Below, one piece after another: positions 1-9,327 of a stretch of DNA of 64,000 nucleotides (the stretch's first letter is position 1; each line of letters starts with the position of its first letter). The DNA is from Providencia sneebia DSM 19967 (GTDB taxonomy: Bacteria; Pseudomonadota; Gammaproteobacteria; Enterobacterales; Enterobacteriaceae). A program made the position numbers and the translations under genes. The notes beneath the pieces are model-generated. The model worked only from the letters and a program-made list of their open reading frames with translations, ran no database searches and had not been told where the DNA came from. The DNA is taken from NCBI RefSeq assembly GCF_000314895.2, contig NZ_CM001773.1, positions 1,569,179-1,633,178 of the forward strand, read 5' to 3'.

Positions 1-216
1 ATGCCTTGGGAACAGGTTAGCCAATTATTATTGAAATACACTGAGCTAGAAAAGTTAGGCGATACGGGTCATTATCATGCTGCTCGCATTAAGCAATGGC
101 TCGGCTATTTACGTAAAGAATATGAGCAAGCAGATGACCTTTTTACACAAATAAGGTCACTTAAAAATGCGAGTCAAATTGCCGAAGTAGTCGAAAAAAT
201 AGTCAAAAAACACTAA
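1..216 (+). CDS. dusC: tRNA-dihydrouridine synthase C, C-terminal end (5' truncated by window edge)
   Basis: The reading frame is open from the first base and ends at 216, so the ATG at position 1 is probably an internal methionine and the gene starts before the window. The 71 residues match my recollection of the C-terminal helical domain of E. coli DusC, including the stretch [20 protein letters not shown] and the motif [13 protein letters not shown]. DusC uses FMN and NADPH to reduce uridine to dihydrouridine in the tRNA D-loop (U16). The catalytic TIM barrel lies outside the window and cannot be judged. A weak AT-rich inverted repeat follows the stop but no clear terminator. Confidence 0.8.
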   Translation: MPWEQVSQLLLKYTELEKLGDTGHYHAARIKQWLGYLRKEYEQADDLFTQIRSLKNASQIAEVVEKIVKKH

Positions 217-398
217 ATTGATAGTTTTTTAATCAATTGAGCAGGTTGTTATTTGCTAAAATTGATTATTCGACCTTTACTTAAATCATTACTGAATTTT
301 AATAGGGTAGAATAAAAATTAATAGTCTGGCATAAATAGTAGGTTAGTCAGCATTAATTTCTATTTTATTGTTGTGTAATTTTAGATGGGGGTCGGTC

Positions 399-647
399 AT
401 GGGCGTTATTTCTTGGATTATATTTGGTCTTATTGCGGGTATTTTGGCTAAATGGCTTATGCCAGGCAGCTACCAGATCGGATTTGTGATGACAACCGTG
501 TTAGGTATTATTGGTGCTGTCGTTGGTGGATATATTAGTACTTTCTTTGGTAAAGGCAAAGTTGATGGTTTCAACTTTGGTAGCTTTGTTGTCGCGGTGA
601 TTGGTGCAATTGTCGTGTTGTTCTTAGCGAGGATCTTCGCTAAGTAA
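399..647 (+). CDS. yeaQ: GlsB/YeaQ/YmgE family small membrane protein
   Basis: An 82-residue, very hydrophobic, glycine-rich protein with about three membrane segments. It is nearly colinear with E. coli YeaQ (82 aa), including the start MGVISWIIFGLIAGILAKW and the block KVDGFNFGSFVVAVIGAIVV. The family is annotated as transglycosylase-associated inner-membrane proteins, often stress-induced (RpoS-dependent in E. coli), and has no defined biochemical role. I chose the ATG at 399 because it gives the family length and has a G-rich ribosome binding site just upstream; an in-frame TTG at 369 would add ten unrelated residues. It is convergent with dinG and shares a terminator with it. Confidence 0.88.
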   Translation: MGVISWIIFGLIAGILAKWLMPGSYQIGFVMTTVLGIIGAVVGGYISTFFGKGKVDGFNFGSFVVAVIGAIVVLFLARIFAK

Positions 648-665
648 TTATTTTTGACATATTCT

Positions 666-702
666 GAAAAAGCCACTTCAAATTGATTGTTGTAGCTTTT
701 TC
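666..702. terminator. Bidirectional terminator between yeaQ and dinG
   Basis: The inverted repeat GAAAAAGC (666-673) / GCTTTTTC (695-702) has A- and T-runs in its arms, so it can serve both convergent genes. Confidence 0.6.
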
Positions 703-714
703 TATTTATACGGT

Positions 715-2835
715 TTAACTTTTCTTTTTGGCGTTATCAGGCATAGCAGGGCGCTCAATAGGAAATACGGGAAGGGCATTAAGTAGGCGCTTCCCATAAT
801 TTTTAGTGAGTAAACGGTTATCATAAATAATAATTTCACCATAACATTCATGGCTACGAATTAATCGCCCTGATTGCTGTATCAGGTTAAATGAAGCGCT
901 GGGTAGACTTTGCACCTCAAAAGGATATCGTTTTAGGGATTTTAGCCACTCGCCTTCGGTAATAATCACGGGATTTGTTACAGGAGGAAAAGCAATTTTA
1001 TGAATATGAACTTGAGTAAGGTATTCACCTTTTAAATCTAACCCTTCAGCAAAAGATTGTAAGCCGATTAACGCGCTCGTTTGACCTTTATCTATCCTTT
1101 CACAATGTGTTTCGACAAGGCGATAACGCGGTTGATCACCTTGAACTAAAAGTTGTAAACGTAGATCTTTAACGTGTTCAAGAAAACCTTCCATTGCCCG
1201 TTGGCTACTGAATAAAATGAGAACACCGCGATGAATACCTCGTGTAAATTCTTGACGAAAATAAGTTGCCATCTCAGCTAAATGTTCAGCCTCATGCGCG
1301 ATTGTTGGCTCATTTTGCATTTGAGGGATCACTAATTTTCCCTGCTCAACATGATTAAAAGGGGAAGTGAGCGTGACAAAGCGATCATCACTTTTTTCTG
1401 ATAACCCGCTTAATTCTTGAAAACGAGAATAACTATTAAGTGAACGCAAAGTTGCTGAGGTGACAACAATATGCGGAATATTACGCCATAACAAATGTTG
1501 CAATTGTTCACTGACTCGAATGCCTGCGCAGTGCATGAATAAGCGTGATTGATTTTTTTCATAACGGCGGCTAAGCCATTTAGAGATAGGCGCACCAGAA
1601 GTTTGATCTAATGCTGCCAAGCGCCATAATTTTGCAAGATTTTCAAAATATCCCATTGCTCGGCTAGTCACTAAAATTGAACGGTGTAAACGAACAATAT
1701 CTTGTTTTGCAGTTTGTTCGGTTAAATCGCTAAGAATTGCTTCAGCAAGCCCTTTTAATGCATCTGTTAATTTAAATAAATCCTGACAGCAAAGCTGCAT
1801 GGCTTCAGGAAGCTGGCCTAATGGGAATAAATACTCAGCCTCTTTTGACGTTTCGGGTAACAATGCATTTGTTAATAATGATAAATCACGAAAAGCTTCG
1901 CGTAATTTTTCAGCATGTTTTTGTAAACGTTCAGGACCAGCTAGTTTAGGTGGTTTGGCGGGTCGAAATTGCGCTAAATATTGACCAACGTGATGTGTAA
2001 AGTTATCAATTTGCGCAGTTAATTGAACTAGCGTAATTTCGCTTTCAACTTCAAGCGAATCTCTTGCCACATCAGGAACATGGTGCCCTTCATCAAGAAT
2101 AAGGAGTAATTTTTTAGGGTCGGGTAGTACAGATTCACTTTCCATTGCTGCCATAACTAGAGCATGATTGGCAACAACAACATCGGCATCTTCAATTTCA
2201 CGGCGCGCAATAAAAAATGGGCAACGCTGATAAAACTGGCAATTACGACCTAAGCAATTCATTTTATCTGTGCTTATTTTTCGCCATAAATTGTCACTAA
2301 AAGCGCGTTTATGGTGATCCCTTAAACCATCCCAAGCAAAACTATGAAAATCATTGCGTAATTGTTGGCAAATAGCTCTTTCTTCACTGTTTGCGACTTC
2401 AGTTTTATCTTCAACCAGTAACATTAAATCGATTTGTTCACCTTCTGCTGCACAAATTGCTTCAAGGTTGCGAGGGCAAACATAGCGGCCGCGACCAAAT
2501 GCGCCAGTAAATTTTAGATCTGGGATTATTTTGCTCAGTAGTGGCAAATCTTTACTGAAGATCTGATCTTGCAGGGCGACATTCGCCGTGCTAACAACCA
2601 GCGTTTTTCCTTCTTCGCGACCAACTGCAATACCGGGAATGAGATAAGATAATGTTTTTCCAACACCTGTTGGTGCTTCGATAACTAAATGGCGACCTTC
2701 TTCATCGGCTAAATTCTTGGCGACTTCAGCGATCATTTGCCGCTGTGGTGCGCGGGAGACAAACCCGTCAATATGTAATGATAACCCTTTATACCATTGG
2801 GTTATATTTTCTTTGATTTTATTAGACAGGGACAT
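715..2835 (-). CDS. dinG: ATP-dependent DNA helicase DinG
   Basis: A 706-residue XPD-like superfamily 2 helicase that unwinds DNA 5' to 3', including R-loops and D-loops, and in E. coli belongs to the SOS regulon. The Walker A motif EAPTGVGKT is at about residues 53-61. An iron-sulfur cluster domain follows, with cysteines in GRYVCPRN and CLGRNCQFYQRC. The helicase box LILDEGHH and the C-terminal QQSGRLIRS motif are present. The match to E. coli DinG is close over the whole length. I start at the ATG at 2835 (MSLSNKIKEN), which matches the family N terminus; an in-frame TTG at 2862 would add nine residues. I see no clear LexA box upstream. Confidence 0.95.
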   Translation of the reverse strand: MSLSNKIKENITQWYKGLSLHIDGFVSRAPQRQMIAEVAKNLADEEGRHLVIEAPTGVGKTLSYLIPGIAVGREEGKTLVVSTANVALQDQIFSKDLPLLSKIIPDLKFTGAFGRGRYVCPRNLEAICAAEGEQIDLMLLVEDKTEVANSEERAICQQLRNDFHSFAWDGLRDHHKRAFSDNLWRKISTDKMNCLGRNCQFYQRCPFFIARREIEDADVVVANHALVMAAMESESVLPDPKKLLLILDEGHHVPDVARDSLEVESEITLVQLTAQIDNFTHHVGQYLAQFRPAKPPKLAGPERLQKHAEKLREAFRDLSLLTNALLPETSKEAEYLFPLGQLPEAMQLCCQDLFKLTDALKGLAEAILSDLTEQTAKQDIVRLHRSILVTSRAMGYFENLAKLWRLAALDQTSGAPISKWLSRRYEKNQSRLFMHCAGIRVSEQLQHLLWRNIPHIVVTSATLRSLNSYSRFQELSGLSEKSDDRFVTLTSPFNHVEQGKLVIPQMQNEPTIAHEAEHLAEMATYFRQEFTRGIHRGVLILFSSQRAMEGFLEHVKDLRLQLLVQGDQPRYRLVETHCERIDKGQTSALIGLQSFAEGLDLKGEYLTQVHIHKIAFPPVTNPVIITEGEWLKSLKRYPFEVQSLPSASFNLIQQSGRLIRSHECYGEIIIYDNRLLTKNYGKRLLNALPVFPIERPAMPDNAKKKS

Positions 2836-3078
2836 AAGGCTCACTGATATTGAATTAGGCAATCATAGAATAGTTAAATAGCTCAATTAAACATGAAGTT
2901 AATTAGGGCTTTGTAAAACGTTTCGCAAAACTACTGTATTAAAAACCATTATGCCATAGAAAATGGGAACAGGTTGGCAAATTCCCCATTCATTGACATA
3001 AAAAGTCGTATTTAACTTGTTTGCAACAAGCATCGGGTTATACTTCGATTCTCTCTTCTTTAATTCAGGCGATGAAAA

Positions 3079-3237
3079 ATGAAAAAGGTTGTGATTTTAC
3101 TTTGTGCTCTTTGTGCATTTGGTTCTGTTGGTGGAATAGTCTTAGCTGGAATGAATATTTATACGCGCTCAACGACGCCGATAGAGAAAAATACTGCCGA
3201 GCAGCCTTCAGTTTTGCCATCAGCCGACCAAATTTAA
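3079..3237 (+). CDS. Small single-pass membrane protein, unknown function
   Basis: A 52-codon frame starts MKKVVILLCALCAFGSVGG and contains one hydrophobic segment (residues 4-24), then a short polar tail (TRSTTPIEKNTAEQPS). An AGG ribosome binding site lies about nine bases before the ATG. It ends 30 bases before sseA on the same strand, so the two may be cotranscribed. A longer frame covering 3021-3275 overlaps it but has no protein-like character. The hydrophobic stretch could be an uncleaved signal anchor; the cysteines at residues 9 and 12 do not form a clear lipobox. I do not recognise a family and give no function. Confidence 0.5.
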   Translation: MKKVVILLCALCAFGSVGGIVLAGMNIYTRSTTPIEKNTAEQPSVLPSADQI

Positions 3238-3267
3238 TCATATCTCTATTTTGGGTAAGGATAGTTT

Positions 3268-4107
3268 ATGTATGATACTTATTTTGTAACGCCAGAATGG
3301 TTACATGACCATTTATCTGACGATGATCTTATTGTGCTTGATGTTTCCACTCCATTACCCACAGTACCTTGTGATTATCGTCAGAAATGGTTAGAAGAAC
3401 ACATACCTACAGCCCAATTTTTTCATCAGGATGAAATTGCGAATACAGATATTCCATTACCGCATATGTTACCAAGTACTGAAGTCTTTAGTCAGTCTGT
3501 AGGGGATATGGGTATAGGTAATGATACAAAGGTTGTTATTTACGCTAAGAATAATTTATTTTCATCTCCACGAGCATGGTGGACATTTACCACCATGGGA
3601 CATAAAAATATAAAAATACTTGCAGGTGGCATAGATGCATGGAAATCGGCGGGTTTTAAAACGGAATCAGGGCCTGTTACACCACCAGCAGCGAAAACAT
3701 TTATCGCAAAATGTCACACAGAAAATGTCTTAAATTGCGAACAAATGCTCGAATTTGTCCATGAAGGAAAGATGCAGATTATTGATGCACGTTCAGCTGC
3801 CCGTTTCTTAGCTCAAGCACCAGAACCAAGACCGGGTTTGCGGATGGGGCATATCCCTGGTAGCAAAAACATGCCATGGGATTTATTAGTGGAGAATGGG
3901 CAATTTAAATCGCCTAAACAACTTGAAGCTATTTTTGCCGAGCAAGGCATTGATATTGATGCGCCATCTGTGACAACTTGTGGCTCTGGTATGACGGCGG
4001 CTGTTATTTATATGGCATTAACTCTACTAGGTAATCATCAAGTTAAATTATATGATGGCTCGTGGGCGGAGTGGGGACAAGATAACGGCTTACCAATAGA
4101 GGCTTAA
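3268..4107 (+). CDS. sseA: 3-mercaptopyruvate sulfurtransferase
   Basis: A 279-residue two-domain rhodanese (E. coli SseA 281 aa). It transfers sulfur from 3-mercaptopyruvate to cyanide or other thiol acceptors, giving pyruvate; in E. coli it is linked to cysteine catabolism and H2S production. The catalytic loop is C238-G-S-G-M-T-A, matching the family's CGSGVTA signature and the position of Cys238 in E. coli. The N-terminal rhodanese domain is the non-catalytic one (about residues 1-135). A ribosome binding site AAGGA precedes the ATG. The distance to the small upstream ORF is short. Confidence 0.95.
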   Translation: MYDTYFVTPEWLHDHLSDDDLIVLDVSTPLPTVPCDYRQKWLEEHIPTAQFFHQDEIANTDIPLPHMLPSTEVFSQSVGDMGIGNDTKVVIYAKNNLFSSPRAWWTFTTMGHKNIKILAGGIDAWKSAGFKTESGPVTPPAAKTFIAKCHTENVLNCEQMLEFVHEGKMQIIDARSAARFLAQAPEPRPGLRMGHIPGSKNMPWDLLVENGQFKSPKQLEAIFAEQGIDIDAPSVTTCGSGMTAAVIYMALTLLGNHQVKLYDGSWAEWGQDNGLPIEA

Positions 4108-4269
4108 TATTTTAAGTTATAGTGGTATATTAATTGAAATAATAAATAAAAATAAGAGTGATATTTATTTTCAGTTAATTATCTATAATTATAAATATAG
4201 TGAGTGAAAATAAATTAGCTCGATGAAGCCATTTAACAAGTTAACTCGTTATACTTCAATAAAAACAAA

Positions 4270-4293
4270 GCGGAGCCATTATTATGACTCCAC
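4270..4293 (-). terminator. dps terminator
   Basis: Read on the minus strand, a 10-bp stem (GTGGAGTCAT / ATGGCTCCGC, with G-U pairs) with a 4-nt loop is followed by TTTGTTTTTATTG. It lies about 70 bases after the dps stop. Confidence 0.8.
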
Positions 4294-4360
4294 TTCACTT
4301 TTATTTAGCCACGTATCAGTATGGCTTTATTGTCGGTCAATATAAACTGACTCTTGGACA

Positions 4361-4864
4361 TTACTCAATATTTGCTTCTAAGAACCAAAGGAATTTATCA
4401 AGGTCACGTGATGCCGCAGTAAACATATCCGCAGTATCTTCATCCTCAACTTCATCAATTGCTTTACGAATTTTATTCGCAACAACAGCATAACGGTCTG
4501 CAAGTGCTTTTAAATGGTCTTGCACATCATGAATATCAATAGGATAAGATTTCAGTGAAGTCAATTTATTGACTTGCTGAGTTGTGCCAAGTGCAATGCC
4601 ACCAAGTTGAACAGCACGCTCAGCGAACTCATCTAAGTGGTCAACGATTGAAGTACGGAAACCATCTAGCATTTCGTGTACCGCAATAAAGTTACGACCA
4701 CGCATATTCCAGTGTGCTTGTTTGGTCATCAGAGATAAGTCAGTGAAAAGGATAACCATTTCATTTAATGCATCAATTGCTTTTAATTTAATGCTGTCTT
4801 CAACATCATTACGAGTATATAAAAGGTCTGCTTTAGGTGCTTTCACTAATTTAGCGGTGCTCAT
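4361..4864 (-). CDS. dps: DNA-protecting ferritin-like protein Dps
   Basis: A 167-residue protein colinear with E. coli Dps. It forms a dodecamer that binds DNA and oxidises and stores iron using hydrogen peroxide, protecting the starved or oxidatively stressed cell. The inter-subunit ferroxidase ligands are at the expected places: H51 (KQAHWNMRG), H63, D67, D78 and E82 ([10 protein letters not shown]). The N terminus carries lysines (K5, K8, K11), as in the DNA-binding tail of E. coli Dps. The start has a strong AAGGGGAAG binding site. Next to rhtA, as in E. coli. A promoter is visible upstream at 4916-4944. Confidence 0.96.
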   Translation of the reverse strand: MSTAKLVKAPKADLLYTRNDVEDSIKLKAIDALNEMVILFTDLSLMTKQAHWNMRGRNFIAVHEMLDGFRTSIVDHLDEFAERAVQLGGIALGTTQQVNKLTSLKSYPIDIHDVQDHLKALADRYAVVANKIRKAIDEVEDEDTADMFTAASRDLDKFLWFLEANIE

Positions 4865-4915
4865 AATTCTTCCCCTTATGAATTTTAATTATTTAATAAT
4901 TCGTCTCTGTTAACT

Positions 4916-4944
4916 AATATAAATAATTAAATTCGGTTTGTCAT
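4916..4944 (-). promoter_or_regulatory. Probable dps promoter
   Basis: On the minus strand ATGACA (-35, plus-strand 4939-4944) is followed after 17 bases by TATATT (-10, plus-strand 4916-4921), about 50 bases before the dps ATG. This is a pattern match only. The rest of the 324-base gap (4865-5188) is AT-rich with nothing coding. Confidence 0.5.
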
Positions 4945-5122
4945 AATGTCACGTTCTATTACTCTGATAGGTAAAGTTGATAAATGCTAAGCTATAAACT
5001 CACTACCTAATTTATATATATTAGGGCAGTGAATTGATATTTCAATGAAATAATAAAAAATTTTAGTAAATATAAGTAAATAAATCTAACTTGTTATTAT
5101 TTAATAATAAATAAAAGATAAA

Positions 5123-5170
5123 TTCAAGTTACATAAATGTAATCTAACTTACTTTTATATGTAACTCGAA
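5123..5170 (-). terminator. Probable rhtA terminator
   Basis: The inverted repeat TTCAAGTTACAT (5123-5134) / ATGTAACTCGAA (5159-5170) lies 19 bases past the rhtA stop, with an AT-rich tail on the minus strand. Confidence 0.45.
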
Positions 5171-5188
5171 TTTTGTTTATTCAGAACG

Positions 5189-6076
5189 TTATTTAACTTT
5201 TTCAATCTTTGTCTTAGGTCGCGCCGTTGAGGTTGAACCTATAGAAGCGCACACGATGCATAATAGTGCTAACCATTGCGTCATTGACAAGTGTTCTTGC
5301 AGGAAAATAATACCAATAAATGCCCCCATGCAAGGTTCAAGGCTCATTAATGTGCCAAATGTACGGGCAGGTAAACGCGTTAACGCAATCATTTCTAAGG
5401 TATAAGGGAAGGCTGTAGATAAGATGGCGACAGCAAGTGCTAATGGCAAAATAGCGGGATCAAACATCACTTCTACACCCGTTTGCATTAACCCTATAGG
5501 GAAAAAGATTAGTGCAGAAATAAAGGAGCCAACCGCGACAGTTGAAGCACCATAGCCAGCACCAGCACGTTGACCAAAGATAATATAGATCCCCCAACAA
5601 ACCCCAGCACCAAGTGCGTATAAGGCACCAACAGGGTCAAGAGCATTCACTTCATCATGAATCGGCAATAAAAAAAGCAAACCAACAATGACAAGTGCAA
5701 TCCATAAAAAATCGATTGGGCGGCGAGATGAAAACATGGCAACAGCAAGTGGGCCTGTAAATTCTAATGCGACAGCAATCCCGAGAGGTATCCGTTCAAG
5801 TGCAAGGTAAAACAGATAATTCATGGTACCAAGAGAAAGCCCGTAAGCAAGAAGCGGCATCAGAGAATTACGTCTAAATTTTAATCTCCAAGGCTTAAAA
5901 ATAACAAATAAAATGATGGTAGCAAGTAATAAACGCAATCCAGTGACGCCGGGAGCGCCAATAACAGGGAATAAGGTTTTTGCCAAAGAAGCGCCACTTT
6001 GGATTGAGGTCATTGCAAGTAATAGCAATACCACAGGTAATAGCGGAAAGGCACTCTTTTTAGTATCGGCAGACAT
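5189..6076 (-). CDS. rhtA: Threonine/homoserine exporter RhtA
   Basis: A 295-residue inner-membrane protein with about ten membrane segments and two EamA/DMT domains. It exports threonine and homoserine by an energy-dependent antiport. It aligns with E. coli RhtA over its whole length, including GASLAKTLFPVIGAPGVTGL, PLGIAVALEFTGPLAVAMFS and LTRLPARTFGTLMSLEP. The dps-rhtA pair is the E. coli order; the ompX gene that follows in E. coli is absent here, its place being taken by a LOG-family gene. The C terminus is lysine-rich. Confidence 0.93.
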   Translation of the reverse strand: MSADTKKSAFPLLPVVLLLLAMTSIQSGASLAKTLFPVIGAPGVTGLRLLLATIILFVIFKPWRLKFRRNSLMPLLAYGLSLGTMNYLFYLALERIPLGIAVALEFTGPLAVAMFSSRRPIDFLWIALVIVGLLFLLPIHDEVNALDPVGALYALGAGVCWGIYIIFGQRAGAGYGASTVAVGSFISALIFFPIGLMQTGVEVMFDPAILPLALAVAILSTAFPYTLEMIALTRLPARTFGTLMSLEPCMGAFIGIIFLQEHLSMTQWLALLCIVCASIGSTSTARPKTKIEKVK

Positions 6077-6401
6077 GGATAATTAAACCTCAGAAATACG
6101 TGATTTAGCCAGAAAATGAACCACTGGTTATTTTTTAAGGGCAGATTAAGTGACAAAATAATAAACTATGATGTACAGCATATAACCGCTAGACAATATA
6201 GAAATTTTTGTGATTATGTCATAAATACTATTAGGTTAATATGAAAAACAGAATTGAAGCGCACAAATGCTTTATTTAGTATTTTTCTGAGCCTTTTAAG
6301 TGAAATAATTTAAAATGGTGAGACTATGGTTAGCTGTATTGAGCTTATTTTTAGGTAACGTATAATTCTTTAGCAAAAAAGTAACATAAAAATGAGGAAA
6401 A
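6077..6401. other. Intergenic region rhtA / LOG gene
   Basis: 325 bases between divergent genes, AT-rich. It must hold both promoters, but I see no clear operator, RNA gene or small ORF. Confidence 0.5.
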
Positions 6402-6977
6402 ATGAGAAAAATTAATAGTATAGCGGTTTATTGTGGTTCGAGTTTAGGTTCGAATGAAATTTATCGTCAGGAAGCAATAATCTTCGCTCAAGAAATGGTT
6501 AAACGCGATATTACTTTAGTTTATGGTGGCGCAAGTGTTGGTATTATGGGAACAATTGCAGATACTATTTTATCTTTAGGGGGTAAAGTTATTGGTGTTA
6601 TTCCATCGCTGTTAGAAGAGCGTGAGATTTCGCATAAAAACTTAACTGAATTATATAAAGTCGAAACAATGCACCAGCGTAAAAGTAAAATGATCGAGCT
6701 GGCGGATGGTTTTGTGGCATTACCTGGTGGATACGGAACACTTGAAGAATATAGTGAAGTCTTTACGTGGAGCCAAATTGGGTTACATAAAAAACCGTGT
6801 GGGTTATTTAATATTAATGATTTTTGGCAGCCACTTATCGATATGACAAATAAAATGGCAGATGAAGGTTTTCTCCACGAAAAATATCGTCATATGGCTA
6901 TTGTTGAAAAATCCCCATCTATTTTATTTGATCGTTTTGAAAGTTATATTGCTCCTCCAATCAAAACTTATGATTAA
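6402..6977 (+). CDS. LOG family protein (TIGR00730 type phosphoribohydrolase)
   Basis: A 191-residue Rossmann-fold protein. It has the LOG signature PGGYGTLEE at residues 108-116 and the HQRKSKM stretch at 91-97, both part of the nucleotide-binding and catalytic site. Family members cleave nucleoside 5'-monophosphates (AMP or cytokinin ribotides) to base and ribose 5-phosphate; the bacterial role outside plant symbionts is mostly unsettled and is often framed as nucleotide salvage. The N terminus (SIAVYCGSSLG) is typical. A ribosome binding site GAGGAA lies just before the ATG, and a strong inverted repeat follows the stop. Confidence 0.88.
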   Translation: MRKINSIAVYCGSSLGSNEIYRQEAIIFAQEMVKRDITLVYGGASVGIMGTIADTILSLGGKVIGVIPSLLEEREISHKNLTELYKVETMHQRKSKMIELADGFVALPGGYGTLEEYSEVFTWSQIGLHKKPCGLFNINDFWQPLIDMTNKMADEGFLHEKYRHMAIVEKSPSILFDRFESYIAPPIKTYD

Positions 6978-6988
6978 TTAATCTATTT

Positions 6989-7032
6989 AAATAATTCGAG
7001 TTTACAATTTAAAGATAAAGCTCGAATTATTT
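6989..7032 (+). terminator. Terminator after LOG gene
   Basis: A perfect 12-bp inverted repeat, AAATAATTCGAG / CTCGAATTATTT, with a 20-base loop, lies 11 bases after the stop. The A/T ends give it a weak U-tract. Confidence 0.55.
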
Positions 7033-7086
7033 TAATTGAGAAAATCATTTATAAATGGTTTGATTATCTTCCTTGCATTGGCAATC

Positions 7087-7485
7087 ATGAAAAATATTTT
7101 ATTCCTTCTCTTTATATTTTCTTCCACTTGTCTAGCCGACTTTTGTCACGATTTATATACTAAAGATAAGGTGTTTTTTGGGAAAAAAGATAATTTAACC
7201 TTATGCCAAGATGCCCTAAATGGTGATGCAGATTCTCAATTTGATCTTGCCAGTTGGTATATGGCAGAAGAAAAAAATTCTACAGAGGCATTTAATTGGG
7301 TTCGCAAATCTGCGGCGCAAGGATGTGCTAAATCCCAATATGTCGCAGGCCTTATGTATTACGACGGAGAGGGCACTGATACTCATTGGTTTTATGCTTC
7401 TGAATTAATAGGCCGAGCTGCGAAAAGTGGCTTATTATTTTGTCCAAAAGCTACTTGCTATTGTGAAAACGGGATTAGAGCATAA
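7087..7485 (+). CDS. Secreted Sel1-like repeat protein, function unknown
   Basis: Read from the ATG at 7087 this is a 132-residue protein with a clear signal peptide (MKNILFLLFIFSSTCLADF). About two Sel1/TPR-like helical repeats follow, recognisable from DADSQFDLASWYMAEE, AFNWVRKSAAQGCAKSQYVA and GLMYYDGEGTD. Several cysteines (FCHD, LCQD, GCAK, LFCPKATCYC) suggest disulfides in the periplasm. A longer frame from TTG at 7036 adds 17 residues but spoils the signal peptide. Sel1 proteins are usually scaffolds for protein interactions; the partner here is unknown. The two genes around it give no clue. Confidence 0.7.
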   Translation: MKNILFLLFIFSSTCLADFCHDLYTKDKVFFGKKDNLTLCQDALNGDADSQFDLASWYMAEEKNSTEAFNWVRKSAAQGCAKSQYVAGLMYYDGEGTDTHWFYASELIGRAAKSGLLFCPKATCYCENGIRA

Positions 7486-7680
7486 TAATTATCCATGCGA
7501 TGTTTATAACGACATCAATTAAGTATCGGTGAGTTCCTTAATTATTTAATTTAAATCGCAATACGAAAATCTGGTTAAAGGCATGATGATAAATCAGCAC
7601 AAGATCTAATCGATTGATTGTGGCATAATGCGCGGCTATTTTTGGGGAATTCTCAGCATCTTTAATTACAAGGCATAGAA

Positions 7681-9279
7681 GTGTTACAGACAAACAATAT
7701 CACTATGCAGTTTGGCAGCAAGCCACTGTTTGAAAATATTTCAGTTAAATTCGGTACAGGAAATCGCTACGGGTTGATCGGTGCAAATGGCGCGGGTAAA
7801 TCTACGTTTATGAAGATCTTAGGTGGTGATTTATCCCCAACCGCAGGGAATGTGAATACCACTGATCCAAATGAGCGTATTGGTAAACTTCGTCAGGATC
7901 AATTTGCTTTTGAAGAGTACAGTGTTCTCGATACTGTCATTATGGGGCATGTTGAGCTGTGGGACGTAAAACAAGAACGCGATCGCATCTATGCACTGCC
8001 TGAAATGAGTGAAGAAGATGGATACCGAGTTGCTGATCTTGAAGTCGCCTATGGTGAAATGGATGGCTATAGCGCTGAAGCGCGTGCTGGTGAATTATTA
8101 TTAGGTGTTGGTATCCCTGTTGAACAGCATTATGGCCCAATGAGTGAAGTTGCGCCTGGTTGGAAATTGCGTGTGCTATTGGCGCAAGCTCTGTTTTCTG
8201 ACCCAGATATTTTGTTACTTGATGAACCAACCAACAACCTTGATATTGATACTATTCGTTGGCTTGAACAAGTCTTAAATGATCGTAGCTGTACGATGAT
8301 TATTATTTCCCATGATAGGCACTTCTTAAATACCGTTTGTACACATATGGCTGATTTAGACTATGGTGAATTACGTCTATTTACGGGTAATTATGATGAA
8401 TATATGATTGCAGCGACTCAAGCAAGAGAACGCCTTCTTTCTGATAATGCTAAGAAAAAAGCGCAAATTGCAGAACTTCAATCTTTTGTTAGTCGTTTTA
8501 GTGCAAATGCTTCTAAATCAAAACAAGCGACATCTCGCGCTCGTCAAATAGATAAAATTCAGCTTGATGAAGTAAAAGCATCTAGCCGCCAGAACCCATT
8601 TATTCGTTTTGAACAAGAGAAAAAACTTTTCCGTAATGCATTGGAACTTGAAGCTGTCAGCAATGGTTATGAGCAAAACGTATTGTTTAAGAATTTGAAT
8701 TTGCTGATGGAAGTTGGCGAAAAAATGGCAGTCATTGGTGCTAACGGTATTGGTAAAACCACTTTCTTGAAAACATTAGTGGGTGAATTACCGTTAAAAA
8801 GCGGCACAGTGAAATGGTCTGAGAACAGTAAGATTGGTTATTATGCGCAAGATCATGCCGAAGAGTTTGATGTTGACCTTACTGTTTTTGATTGGATGAG
8901 CCAATGGAAAAATGAGAATGATGATGAACAAGCGGTACGGAGTATTTTAGGTCGCTTATTATTCTCTCAAGATGATATCAAGAAAAAAGTGTCTGTCTTA
9001 TCTGGTGGTGAACAAGGTCGCATGTTATTTGGTAAGTTGATGATGCAACAGCCTAATATCTTAATTATGGATGAGCCAACGAACCACTTGGATATGGAAT
9101 CTATTGAATCATTAAACCTTGCATTAGAAATGTATCAAGGTACTTTGATTTTTGTTTCTCATGACCGCGAATTTGTCAGTTCACTTGCTAGCCGTGTTTT
9201 AGAAATCAAAGAAAACAGTGTGGTTGATTTCAAAGGAACTTATGATGAATACCTGACAAGTCAGGGCGTAGTTGAGTAA
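7681..9279 (+). CDS. ybiT: ABC-F family ATPase YbiT
   Basis: A 532-residue soluble protein with two ABC ATPase domains and no membrane segment, the hallmark of the ABC-F ribosome-associated family. The first domain has Walker [10 protein letters not shown] and Walker [13 protein letters not shown] charged linker rich in Lys, Arg and Ala follows (about residues 245-300). The second domain has [18 protein letters not shown] and LIMDEPTNH. It is nearly identical in layout to E. coli YbiT. ABC-F proteins bind the ribosomal E site and adjust translation; the exact role of YbiT is poorly defined. Translation starts at GTG 7681. Downstream are tandem terminator hairpins split by a 141-bp repeat. Confidence 0.93.
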   Translation: MLQTNNITMQFGSKPLFENISVKFGTGNRYGLIGANGAGKSTFMKILGGDLSPTAGNVNTTDPNERIGKLRQDQFAFEEYSVLDTVIMGHVELWDVKQERDRIYALPEMSEEDGYRVADLEVAYGEMDGYSAEARAGELLLGVGIPVEQHYGPMSEVAPGWKLRVLLAQALFSDPDILLLDEPTNNLDIDTIRWLEQVLNDRSCTMIIISHDRHFLNTVCTHMADLDYGELRLFTGNYDEYMIAATQARERLLSDNAKKKAQIAELQSFVSRFSANASKSKQATSRARQIDKIQLDEVKASSRQNPFIRFEQEKKLFRNALELEAVSNGYEQNVLFKNLNLLMEVGEKMAVIGANGIGKTTFLKTLVGELPLKSGTVKWSENSKIGYYAQDHAEEFDVDLTVFDWMSQWKNENDDEQAVRSILGRLLFSQDDIKKKVSVLSGGEQGRMLFGKLMMQQPNILIMDEPTNHLDMESIESLNLALEMYQGTLIFVSHDREFVSSLASRVLEIKENSVVDFKGTYDEYLTSQGVVE

Positions 9280-9305
9280 CTAAACATAAATTTTATACAA
9301 TATTA

Positions 9306-9327
9306 AGACCTAGCTATAGCTAGGTCT
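9306..9327. terminator. Terminator hairpin, left copy flanking repeat 1
   Basis: A perfect palindrome with stem AGACCTAGC / GCTAGGTCT and central TATA, 26 bases past the ybiT stop. The same stem recurs at 9469-9490 on the far side of the repeat. This copy is not followed by a T-run. Confidence 0.75.

Noticed and set aside
3021..3275. 84-residue ORF upstream of sseA
   Set aside because: Its composition (many Cys, Trp and mixed character) is not protein-like, and the overlapping 52-residue frame has a better start site and a real membrane segment.
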